Below are positions 7,270 through 14,290 of a stretch of DNA of 17,886 nucleotides, one piece after another. This stretch comes from Streptosporangiaceae bacterium (GTDB taxonomy: Bacteria > Actinomycetota > Actinomycetes > Streptosporangiales > Streptosporangiaceae), in the NCBI GenBank assembly GCA_030042885.1, contig JASHYW010000579.1:1-17886 (forward strand), read 5' to 3'. Positions within the stretch are counted from its first letter, which is position 1. Each line of letters starts with the position of its first letter. The position numbers and the translations under genes are program-made. The notes beneath the pieces are model-generated. The model ran no database searches, was not told the origin of the DNA, and saw nothing but the letters and a program-made list of their open reading frames with translations.

Positions 7270-7283
7270 CGGACCATGGTCCC
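7270..7283. promoter_or_regulatory. DosR/DevR-box-like palindrome, distal copy
   Basis: CGGAC-CATG-GTCCC, one mismatch to the core, about 70 bp upstream of hsp20. It starts 20 bp beyond the proximal box, two helical turns, as expected when two regulator dimers bind the same face. The sequence 7272-7292 recurs in inverse orientation at 2505-2525. Confidence 0.6.
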
Positions 7284-7320
7284 TGGCGGCACCGGCCGGG
7301 CCGACTCTGCGCTGCGGTGC

Positions 7321-7719
7321 TCAGCTCGCGAGCCGCACGATGCGCCTGCCGCTGATCCTGGTGGGGACGATGCGGATGAAGGCGTCACGATTGCCGCCTG
7401 CCCAGGCCCGGATGGTGATGCCCTTCCGCAGGGCTGCCAGTTCTGCCGGGTCAGTCACGTGACGGGCCATTCCCCGGACCAGCACGCTCCGGCCCTGCTG
7501 GAGGACGTCATCGACGTGACCAACCTCGAAGGTGACGGGGCGGTCCTGGGGTACGCCGCGATCACGCCCGTGGGGCTGGTCCGGAACACGATGATGTTGC
7601 CGATCACGGTGAAGTTGACCGGCAGCACCAGGGACCCGTGCCCGCCGGGAACGCGATCCGGCCGATTCCCCCGGCCTTCCCGCGCTCCACCGGGGAAGGT
7701 TGCTCAAGGATGGCCGCAT
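7321..7719 (-). pseudogene. Frameshifted PPOX-type flavin/pyridoxamine oxidase-like gene
   Basis: Three successive minus-strand frames together encode one protein of the pyridoxamine 5'-phosphate oxidase-like family, small FMN or F420 proteins. The first piece is GIGRIAF (near 7649-7669) in one frame. The second is LVLPVNFTVIGNIIVFRTSP (about 7575-7635) in a second frame. The third is RPVTFEVGHVDDVLQQG through VRGMARHVTDPAELAAL to IVPTRISGRRIVRLAS, ending at the stop 7321-7323, in a third frame. The order matches the family, but at least two frameshifts separate the pieces, so no intact product is possible. The last piece shares the frame of the DevR-like gene upstream and is read as its C-terminus. 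Relatives are frequent DosR-regulon members, and a perfect DosR-type box sits at the head of this remnant. Confidence 0.8.
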
Positions 7720-8448
7720 GGGCAGGGACGTTGGTCCCGGCATACCAGGGCATTCGCCTAACTCCCGGGAGCCTGGCAGGCCGCAGCGCTGCCCGGCTGA
7801 CATCCTGGCGGCCAGCGCCGCCGCCTGGGTGCGGTGCCGCATACCCAGCTTCGCCAGCAGTGAAGTCACATAGTTCTTAACGGTTTTCTCGGCCAGCGCC
7901 ATCAGCTCGCCGATCTCCCGGTTGCTCAGGCCCTCCCCGAGCAGCTCAAGGATCCGTCGTTCCTGTCCGGTCAGCTGCGCCGCCAGCTCACGCCTCCTGG
8001 ACTGGTCCCGCAGCCAGGCCACAAGCCGGCTGGTCGCGTCCGGGTCCAGCGCCGGCTGGCCGGATGCGACCATACGCACGGCTTCGGCCAGGCCGCCGCC
8101 GCGCACTTTCTTGAGGATGTAACCAGCGCACCCTGCCATGATCGCGTCGCGGAACGCCTGGTCATCGTCATACGCGGTGAGCATCAGGCACGCGATGTCT
8201 GGCATGCGCGCGCGGATCTCCCTGCAGACCGTGACCCCGTCGCTGTCCGGCAGCCGCACGTCCAGTATCGCGACGTCGGGCCGCGCTGCCGGGATCCGCG
8301 CCAGGGCGGCGGCGGCGGTCCCGGCCTCGCCGACCACGTGGATATCAGATTCGGCTTCCAGCAGATCAGACACCCCCTGCCGGACGATCTGGTGGTCGTC
8401 CAGCACGAAGACCCTGATCGGCTGGCTGCCGGGCGCGAGTTCAGTCAT
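7321..8448 (-). CDS. devR: DevR/DosR-like response regulator, read through into a PPOX remnant
   Basis: The start ATG at 8448 follows GGGAGG about ten bases upstream. Residues 10-125 form a receiver domain with acid pair D17-D18, phosphoacceptor Asp63 (AILDVRLPD), Thr91 (LMLTAY) and the conserved Lys near 113 (YILKK). Residues 158-212 form a LuxR/NarL-type DNA-binding domain (LTGQERRILELLGEGLSNRE, then AEKTVKNYVTSLLAKLGM). The EKTVKNYV helix and its threonine (T189) match DosR of Mycobacterium tuberculosis closely. A normal DosR is about 217 residues and would end near 7800. Here no stop occurs: the frame continues through a perfect DosR-type box and the broken PPOX gene to 7321, giving 375 residues, with about 160 added. 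No histidine kinase partner is visible nearby. The symbol reflects similarity only. Confidence 0.85.
   Translation of the reverse strand: MTELAPGSQPIRVFVLDDHQIVRQGVSDLLEAESDIHVVGEAGTAAAALARIPAARPDVAILDVRLPDSDGVTVCREIRARMPDIACLMLTAYDDDQAFRDAIMAGCAGYILKKVRGGGLAEAVRMVASGQPALDPDATSRLVAWLRDQSRRRELAAQLTGQERRILELLGEGLSNREIGELMALAEKTVKNYVTSLLAKLGMRHRTQAAALAARMSAGQRCGLPGSRELGECPGMPGPTSLPMRPSLSNLPRWSAGRPGESAGSRSRRARVPGAAGQLHRDRQHHRVPDQPHGRDRGVPQDRPVTFEVGHVDDVLQQGRSVLVRGMARHVTDPAELAALRKGITIRAWAGGNRDAFIRIVPTRISGRRIVRLAS
7725..7738. promoter_or_regulatory. Perfect DosR/DevR-box core
   Basis: GGGAC-GTTG-GTCCC matches the core at all ten defined positions. It lies at the head of the PPOX remnant and just beyond the normal end of the DevR-like domain, so it probably once drove the PPOX gene. 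It is now inside the extended regulator reading frame. Confidence 0.65.
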
Positions 8449-8991
8449 TATCTGCTGGCCTCCCTGTAAATCCGCCGGACCGCTCCTGACCTCGGTTCTG
8501 CGGAATCCGGCTGCCCTGAAATCAAGCCCCGCCTCGCGGTCAGGCAGATGAAGATCCCGGCCAGAACGGTGCGAAGGGCTGCGGCTACTCAGACCCCCGG
8601 CACGGTCAGCGCAACCTGCGCAAGAACGGGTCCTGCGGTTCGCGTGGCTGCACGCGGATCCGGACATCGACCACGACTACCCCAGCGAGCGTGCCTCGTG
8701 ATCGGGCAGCCGGGATGCACATCCTTATCCAGGACGGCTCCGGCTGGAGGACATGGGCTCGTCGCAAGCCCACCTGCCCCCGTCCGCGGCATCCGGTCGC
8801 AGTCACCGTGCAGCGCCGATACGGTCCGTTATTCCGGAGGGCAGTCAGCACTCCTCGCGCCGGCTGCCTCACGGCGCCCTGCTGCAAAGGCCTCTGCAGG
8901 CCAGGCGGCCGGCCCATGATCGCCGACCCGAATCACAGTATAGCGCGCGGTACGCCCGGCGGCTGAACTGCCGCTGGGTGCCGGTGATCCT
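8449..8991. other. Divergent intergenic region, no convincing gene
   Basis: About 540 bp between the DevR-like gene and the zinc-ribbon gene, presumably holding both promoters. Most open frames look non-coding. A short plus-strand stretch at 8633-8701 (LRFAWLHADPDIDHDYPSE, then a stop) has protein-like composition and could be the last residues of a lost gene, but I cannot assign it. Confidence 0.4.
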
Positions 8992-9005
8992 GGGACCAAT
9001 GCCCC
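8992..9005. promoter_or_regulatory. DosR/DevR-box-like palindrome upstream of the glucan cluster
   Basis: GGGAC-CAAT-GCCCC, one mismatch to GGGAC-N4-GTCCC, about 58 bp before the GTG at 9063 of the zinc-ribbon gene and well placed for activating the downstream cluster. A further GGGAC half-site lies at 9015-9019, 23 bp on, without a good partner half. Confidence 0.5.
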
Positions 9006-9062
9006 TGGCCTGGCGGGACCTTCGGTACCGCTGCCGGTTTGGTGCGGTGGTGCAGTAAATCT

Positions 9063-9287
9063 GTGAACGTTTACACGGTCTCGCTTGACATCGCCACAGC
9101 GCTCGCGCCCCCGCGCCGGTGCGCTGACTGCGGTTCGCCGCATCTGGTGCCTGTCCCCAGCGGGGAGACAGCGGCGTTCATGTGCACATCATGCAGGCAG
9201 CGCTGGCAGGTCGGCCTCGGCTGGGCCCAGCGTACCGGCCCGCGGACCCTGGTGCCGCGGGGAGCCTGGCTATGCGCATCGGCCTGA
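9063..9287 (+). CDS. Small zinc-ribbon protein
   Basis: A 74-residue protein from the GTG at 9063; the TTG at 9039 adds eight residues and cannot be excluded, as neither has a clear ribosome-binding site. Two CxxC knuckles, C20-x2-C23 and C41-x2-C44, are 17 residues apart (RCADCGSPHLVPVPSGETAA, then FMCTSCRQRWQV). This is the pattern of a rubredoxin-like or zinc-ribbon fold binding one Zn. A W-x-V-x-LGW tail follows. Short zinc ribbons of this kind occur in actinobacterial stress clusters but have no established function. It overlaps the glycosyltransferase start by 16 bases, which suggests coupled translation, and lies just after a DosR-like box. It might regulate or assist the downstream glucan enzymes; that is inference. 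Confidence 0.6.
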   Translation: MNVYTVSLDIATALAPPRRCADCGSPHLVPVPSGETAAFMCTSCRQRWQVGLGWAQRTGPRTLVPRGAWLCASA

Positions 9288-10333
9288 TCGCGCCACCGTG
9301 GATCCCGGTCCCGCCTCCCGCCTACGGCGGCACCGAGGCGGTCATCGACAACCTGGCCCGCGGCCTGGCAGCGCTCGGCCACGACGTATGGCTGTTCACC
9401 GTCGGTGAGTCCGTCTGCCCGGTGCGGCGGCAGTGGCTGTTCCGGTCGCCGGCCGAGCCGATCGGCGCCATCGCCCCGGAAACGGCGCATGTCCTGGCCG
9501 CCTACGAGGCGCTGGCCGGCACGGACATCATCCACGACCACACCGCACTCGGCCCGCAGCTGGCCGGACAGCGCGGGATGGCCCGGCAGCCGGTGGTGGT
9601 TACCATCCACGGGCCGGCCACTCCGGACAGCTGTCGCGTGTTTGCCGGGGTCGCCCTGCACGCATCCATCGTGGCGGTCTCGTATGCCCAGGCTGCCAGC
9701 TTCGGCGGTGTCCCGGTGGCGGCGGTCATCCACCACGGCATCGACCTCGATGTCTACAAGCCCGGCCCCGGGACCGGCGGGTACCTGCTGTTCGTCGGCC
9801 GGATGTCCCCCGACAAGGGCGTGCATCACGCGGTGCGGGTCGCCCGGCGCGCCGGCTGGCCGCTGGTCATCTCGGCGAAGATCCGCGAACCCGCCGAACG
9901 CGCCTACTTTGACCAGCAAGTCCTGCCGCTGCTCGAACCCGGCGGCCACATGCCCGTCGAGCAGCCGCTCGCGGTGCGGCTGGACCTGATGCGCCAGGCC
10001 GCCGCCCTCGTCAACCCGATCACCTGGCCCGAACCCTTCGGCCTGGTCATGGCCGAGGCACTCGCGACGGCCACACCGGTACTGGCCTTCCCCAACGGCG
10101 CGGCACCCGAGATCATCGAGCATGGCCGGACCGGGTACCTGTGCCGGGACGAGGAGGAGATGATCGCCGCCGTCGCCCGCGTGCGCGAGATCAGTCGCTG
10201 GCGGTGCCGCGCCGCCGCCGAGCGGTGGTTCTCCCTGGGCCGGATGGCCGCCCGCTATGAGCAGCTGTACCGGGCCATCCTCGAACGCTCCGCCCGGCTG
10301 TCGCCGGGTCTGACGGGAACCGGCATACGATGA
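9272..10333 (+). CDS. Family 4 (GT-B) glycosyltransferase
   Basis: A 353-residue protein from the ATG at 9272, preceded by GGGGAG; this start gives the usual N-terminus MRIGLIAPPWIPVPPPAYGG. The glycine-rich loop PPAYGGTE binds donor phosphate in GT-B enzymes. The C-terminal Rossmann half begins YLLFVGRMSPDKG (about residues 171-183). It includes the E-x7-E motif in WPEPFGLVMAEALA (Glu254 and Glu262), then AFPNGAAPEIIEHGRTGYL, typical of retaining GT4 enzymes using nucleotide sugars. Acceptor and donor cannot be read from sequence. Its stop overlaps the start of the debranching enzyme gene (ATGA at 10330), so a role in making or trimming a glucan is likely. No membrane segment is evident. Confidence 0.9.
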   Translation: MRIGLIAPPWIPVPPPAYGGTEAVIDNLARGLAALGHDVWLFTVGESVCPVRRQWLFRSPAEPIGAIAPETAHVLAAYEALAGTDIIHDHTALGPQLAGQRGMARQPVVVTIHGPATPDSCRVFAGVALHASIVAVSYAQAASFGGVPVAAVIHHGIDLDVYKPGPGTGGYLLFVGRMSPDKGVHHAVRVARRAGWPLVISAKIREPAERAYFDQQVLPLLEPGGHMPVEQPLAVRLDLMRQAAALVNPITWPEPFGLVMAEALATATPVLAFPNGAAPEIIEHGRTGYLCRDEEEMIAAVARVREISRWRCRAAAERWFSLGRMAARYEQLYRAILERSARLSPGLTGTGIR

Positions 10334-12477
10334 CTGCGGCGTTCGCAGGGAGCCAGGCACTGGTCGGCCCGGGCGTGCCGGACGCTACCGTCACGCTTGT
10401 CGAAGGCTCAACCTTCTGCATCAGCCAGCCCAGCGGCGATATCCTGCCAGGCCGGCCGCAGGGGCTGTTCATCCAGGACACCCGCGTCCTGTCGCGCTGG
10501 TCACTGACCGTCGACGGCCGGCCTGCCGAGCCGCTTGCCGTCCAGCAGGCCGACCCGTACGCAGCGGACTTCTTCGGGCGCCTGCCGCCGCGCGGCGCCC
10601 CGTCCGACGCCACCCTGCTGGTTGTCCGGCACCGCTACATCGGCGATGGCATGCGCGAGGACATAGCAATCCGCAACACCGCCTCGCTGCCGACGGCACT
10701 GGCGGTGATGCTCACCGCCGACGCCGACTTCACCGACCTGTTCGAGGTCAAGGCCGGGCTGGCCCATCCGTCCGGTGCGGCCCGCGTGGTCGCCACGGAC
10801 TCGGCGCTGGCCTTCGAGGCCCGACGCGGCGAACGCAGCCGCGGGCTGCTGATCCGCGGCGACGGGAAGCCTGAGGCCGCGCACCGCGCCCTGTCCTGGC
10901 GCGTGGTGGTACCACCGCGCGGCACATGGCTGACCACCATCGAGGCCGTGCCGGTGCACGACGGGATCCCGATGGCCCTGCACCACCCGCGTGGTCAGCC
11001 CGTGGAGCATGCCGTCCCGGCCCGCAGGCTCCGCGAGTGGCGGCGGAACGCCCCCCAGGTGCGCACGCCCGACCCGCAGCTGGCCGCAGTGCTGCGCCGC
11101 AGCGTCGAGGACATCGGGGCACTGCGCATCTTTGACCCAGGCCACCCGGACCGGCCCGTGGTAGCCGCGGGCGCGCCCTGGTTCATGGCCCTGTTCGGGC
11201 GCGACTCGCTGCTCACCTCCTGGATGCTGCTCCCCTGGGACGACAGCCTGGCGCTCGGGACGCTGCAGACCCTGGCCGGCCGCCAGGGCCGCGTCAGCGA
11301 CCCGGCATCTGAGGAGGAACCTGGCAAGATCTTGCATGAGGTCCGGTTCGGCCCGGCCGCCTCGCTGGCCCTGGGCGGCCGCGGCACCTACTACGGGACC
11401 GTCGACGCCACCCCGCTGTTCGTCATGCTGCTCGGCGAGCTGCGCCGCTGGGGACGCCACCGCGGGCTCGCGCAGGAACTGCTGCCGTACGCCGACCGCG
11501 CTCTGGACTGGATCGAGCACTACGGCGACGCCGACGGCGACGGGTTCATTGAGTACTCCCGCAAGACCGGCGAGGGCCTGACCAACCAGGGATGGAAGGA
11601 CTCCTGGGACGGCATCAACTTCGCCGACGGCACCATCGCGGAGCCTCCCATCGCCCTGGCGGAGGCCCAGGGATACTGCTACGCCGCCTACCGGGCCCGC
11701 GCGGCGTTCGCCCGGGAAGCGGGCGACGCTCAAGGAGCCCGGCACTGGGCTGAGGCGGCCGCCCGGCTCAAGCGCGCATTCAACCAGGCCTTCTGGCTGC
11801 CGGACAAGGGCTGGTACGCGGTCGCGCTCGACCGTGACAAGCGGCCCGTCGACGCGCTCACTTCCAACATCGGGCACTGCCTGTGGACCGGCATCGCCGA
11901 CCGCGACAAAGCCGCCGCCGTTGCCGCCCACCTGATGTCGCAGGACATGTTCAGCGGCTGGGGGATCCGCACCCTGGCCGCATCGATGGCCGCCTACAAC
12001 CCGATGAGCTATCACAACGGCTCGGTGTGGCCGCACGACAACGCGCTGTGCGCGGCCGGGCTGATGCGCTACGGCTACACCGCGCACGCCCAGCGGGTCG
12101 CCGAGGCCATCCTCGACGCCGCCGCCCGCCTCGGCTACCGCCTGCCCGAGCTATTCTGCGGATTCCCGCGCCAGGACTACCCCGTCCCCATCCCGTACCC
12201 GGCCTCCTGCTCCCCACAAGCCTGGGCGGCGGCAGCACCCCTGCAGCTGCTCACCACCCTGCTGCGCATCACCCCCCAGCCCAGGGCCCGGCGCCTGTGG
12301 TGCGCCCCGGCCATCCCCGCCCGCTACCTCCCCCTCCAGGTAACCGGCCTGCGGATCGGGCAATCGCACCTGACCATCGACATCCACGACGACGGCTGGC
12401 ACCTCACCGGCCTTGAAGACACCGCCACCGAGCTGATCCGTCGGCCGCGGTACCGGGATCTGGGTACCCGAGCATGA
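10330..12477 (+). CDS. Amylo-alpha-1,6-glucosidase / glycogen-debranching-type enzyme
   Basis: A 715-residue cytosolic-looking enzyme. The N-terminal domain (about residues 15-220) has the debranching-enzyme beta-sandwich signature with GLFIQDTRVLSRWSLTVDG. The C-terminal (alpha/alpha)6 barrel begins near 270 with PWFMALFGRDSLLTSWM. Further landmarks are YYGTVDATPLFVMLL, the GDADGDGFIEY stretch and GWKDSWDGI, whose Asp424 is the expected general acid. MSYHNGSVWPHDNAL and PELFCGF follow; Glu607 in the latter is the expected base. These match bacterial and archaeal proteins of the family that remove alpha-1,6-linked glucose from glycogen or act on related oligosaccharides. The gene overlaps its neighbours on both sides through ATGA (10330 and 12474). 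The substrate is inferred. Confidence 0.9.
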   Translation: MTAAFAGSQALVGPGVPDATVTLVEGSTFCISQPSGDILPGRPQGLFIQDTRVLSRWSLTVDGRPAEPLAVQQADPYAADFFGRLPPRGAPSDATLLVVRHRYIGDGMREDIAIRNTASLPTALAVMLTADADFTDLFEVKAGLAHPSGAARVVATDSALAFEARRGERSRGLLIRGDGKPEAAHRALSWRVVVPPRGTWLTTIEAVPVHDGIPMALHHPRGQPVEHAVPARRLREWRRNAPQVRTPDPQLAAVLRRSVEDIGALRIFDPGHPDRPVVAAGAPWFMALFGRDSLLTSWMLLPWDDSLALGTLQTLAGRQGRVSDPASEEEPGKILHEVRFGPAASLALGGRGTYYGTVDATPLFVMLLGELRRWGRHRGLAQELLPYADRALDWIEHYGDADGDGFIEYSRKTGEGLTNQGWKDSWDGINFADGTIAEPPIALAEAQGYCYAAYRARAAFAREAGDAQGARHWAEAAARLKRAFNQAFWLPDKGWYAVALDRDKRPVDALTSNIGHCLWTGIADRDKAAAVAAHLMSQDMFSGWGIRTLAASMAAYNPMSYHNGSVWPHDNALCAAGLMRYGYTAHAQRVAEAILDAAARLGYRLPELFCGFPRQDYPVPIPYPASCSPQAWAAAAPLQLLTTLLRITPQPRARRLWCAPAIPARYLPLQVTGLRIGQSHLTIDIHDDGWHLTGLEDTATELIRRPRYRDLGTRA

Positions 12478-13154
12478 CCGATGCTGAAGCTGTGCGTTTC
12501 CACCGGGCCTGCCCCAAACTGATGGTGGTGACCTCGGCCGGGCTGGTTGATGGCCGGGGGCACCGGGAGGTGGCGGCTGCAGCGATCACGGGCGGGGCCG
12601 ATGCGGTACAGCTTCGCGCGCCCGAGCTGCCCGACCGCAATCTTCTGCCGCTGGCGGTCGATCTGGTGCTTGCCTGCCGGGCGGCAGGCATACTGCTCAT
12701 CGTGGATAACCGCCTAGAGGTCGCGATGGCCGCGGAAGCGGACGGCGTTCATCTTGGCCAAGAGGATGAGCCTGACCGCGCCCGGGCCGTCCTGCCCCCG
12801 GGTGCGGTGCTCGGTGTCAGCGTGGAAAACCCTGAGCAGGCACGCCAGGCGGCACGGTCCGGTGCCACCTACCTCGGCGTGACCGTGTGGGCCACGGCCA
12901 CCAAACCCGGCGCTCGGCCGGCAGGCCTGGTCGGCCTGCGCACTGTGTGCGCTGCCACCGCGCTGCCGGTCGTGGGGATCGGCGGGATCAACGCAGGCAA
13001 CGCTGCCAGGGTCCTGGCGGCGGGTGCCTGCGGCATCGCGGTTGTCTCGGCGGTGGGCGCGGCACCTGACATGGTGGCTGCCACCAGGGCGCTGGCAGCC
13101 GTGCTCAAGCGGTCCGGCGCCATGGCACCTGGCGCCGCTGAGGATGCGAGATGA
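12474..13154 (+). CDS. ThiE/TenI-like TIM-barrel protein with altered active site
   Basis: A 226-residue protein of the thiamine-phosphate synthase / TenI family. Preserved parts are ADGVHLGQED (about residues 89-98, with Asp98 the second metal ligand), LGVSVEN (Ser116), ATATKPGARPAG (about 140-151) and the phosphate loop VVGIGGINAGNAARVLAAGA. Three key positions differ from ThiE. The QLRxK segment is QLRAPE, so the pyrophosphate-binding Lys (K61 in Bacillus subtilis ThiE) is Pro50. The IVND segment is IVDN, so the substrate Asn and metal Asp (N92, D93) become Asp78 and Asn79. Ordinary thiamine phosphate synthesis is therefore doubtful. The gene sits between a debranching enzyme and an AIR-synthase-like gene, not with thiC, thiD, thiG or other thiamine genes. 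Confidence 0.85.
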   Translation: MTDAEAVRFHRACPKLMVVTSAGLVDGRGHREVAAAAITGGADAVQLRAPELPDRNLLPLAVDLVLACRAAGILLIVDNRLEVAMAAEADGVHLGQEDEPDRARAVLPPGAVLGVSVENPEQARQAARSGATYLGVTVWATATKPGARPAGLVGLRTVCAATALPVVGIGGINAGNAARVLAAGACGIAVVSAVGAAPDMVAATRALAAVLKRSGAMAPGAAEDAR

Positions 13155-13198
13155 ACAGCGCAGGGTCGCGGCAGAACCTGCGCAGCGAGGAGGCGGGA

Positions 13199-14290
13199 AT
13201 GACTGAGCAGCGCACCGGCAAGATCACGGCGGAAATCTTCGAGCAGGTCATCCTGCGGCGGCTGGGAGCACGCGATCCCGCCGTGCTGGCCGGGCCGGCC
13301 CACGGCGTTGATGCCGGTGTGGTGCGGGTGGCGCCGGACACCGTGATGGCCCTGACCTCGGATCCGGTTTTCATCGTCCCCGCTTATGGGTGGGAGCGGG
13401 CGGCATGGTTCGCGGTCCACATCCTGGCCTCCGACGCGGCCACCAGCGGGCTGCCGCCGCGGTGGATGATCGTGGACCTCAACCTCCCGCCGGCCATCAC
13501 CGGCGAGGAACTGGCAGAGCTGTGGGAGGCATACTCCAGGGCCTGCGAGGATCTGGGGATCGCGGTGGTCGCCGGCCACACCGCCCGTTACGACGGATGC
13601 AACTGGCCGATGGTCGGCGGCGCTACCTGCATCGCGATCGGCCCGGAAACCGGCTTCGTCACCCCGGCCATGGCCCGGCCCGGCGACCGCGTGGTGGTAA
13701 CCAAGGGCGCCGCCATCGAGGCGGCCGCCCTGTTCGCCGCGACCTACCCGGACCGGTTGGCTGCCGCCGTGGGTACCGGGGTCGTCCGGGCGGCGGACGC
13801 TCTGTTCGGGCAGATGACGGTAGTGCCGGAATGCCGGGTGGCGGCGCGGTTCGGCCTGCGTGAGGAGGGCGTCACCAGCATGCACGATGCCACCGAAGGC
13901 GGGGTGCTCGCCGGCTTGGCCGAGGTGGCGGCAGCCTCGGGAACCGGGCTGCGGATCGACTTGGAAGCCATCCCGGTCCGCCCGGAAGTCCGCGCGGTCT
14001 GCCGCCATGTCGGCATCGACCCCTACTCCTCGATCTCGGAGGGGACGCTGATCGCTACAGTCGCCGCAGGCCGCGCAGCGGCCTTCGTTGCGGCCCTGGC
14101 GGCAGATGGCATCGAGGCGGCCGTCGTGGGCGAGGTCGTCGAACCCTCCCTGGGCACGGTGCTCATCACGCCGCAAGGCGAGAAGTCGCTCAGGCATCCC
14201 GGCGTCGATCCGTTCTGGCCAGCGTTCAGCCGGTGGGCCAAGGAAAATGAAGCACCTCTCAGCCAACGTAGCCACCCAGGCAGCGCCTGA
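13199..14290 (+). CDS. AIR-synthase-related (PurM/HypE/ThiL superfamily) protein
   Basis: A 363-residue protein. The ATG at 13199, preceded by GAGGAGGCGGG, is chosen over the ATG at 13151 that overlaps the stop of the ThiE-like gene. The N-terminal ATP-binding half has AHGVDAGVVRVAPDT (about residues 34-48, metal Asp38), then ALTSDPVFIVPAYGWERAA (Asp55), LASDAATSGLPPRWMIVDL and VVAGHTARYDGCNWPMVGG. The C-terminal half has RPGDRVVVTKGAAIEAA and MHDATEGGVLAGLAEVA (the Glu-Gly-Gly dimer loop), and ISEGTLIATV. The fold is shared by PurM, PurL, SelD, HypE and ThiL, enzymes that activate a substrate with ATP. The exact reaction is unknown. The pairing with the ThiE-like gene recalls ThiL, but motif details are nearer HypE-like proteins. 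Confidence 0.85.
   Translation: MTEQRTGKITAEIFEQVILRRLGARDPAVLAGPAHGVDAGVVRVAPDTVMALTSDPVFIVPAYGWERAAWFAVHILASDAATSGLPPRWMIVDLNLPPAITGEELAELWEAYSRACEDLGIAVVAGHTARYDGCNWPMVGGATCIAIGPETGFVTPAMARPGDRVVVTKGAAIEAAALFAATYPDRLAAAVGTGVVRAADALFGQMTVVPECRVAARFGLREEGVTSMHDATEGGVLAGLAEVAAASGTGLRIDLEAIPVRPEVRAVCRHVGIDPYSSISEGTLIATVAAGRAAAFVAALAADGIEAAVVGEVVEPSLGTVLITPQGEKSLRHPGVDPFWPAFSRWAKENEAPLSQRSHPGSA

Noticed and set aside
9015..9019. A second box after 8992 to form a tandem pair
   Set aside because: Only one half-site fits and the spacing is 23 bp, not 20.
9243..9256. CGGAC-CCTG-GTGCC before the glycosyltransferase
   Set aside because: Two mismatches, inside the zinc-ribbon gene and too close to the downstream start.
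10501..12087. A 528-codon minus-strand frame
   Set aside because: Lies fully inside the debranching enzyme gene, whose motifs fix the plus strand.
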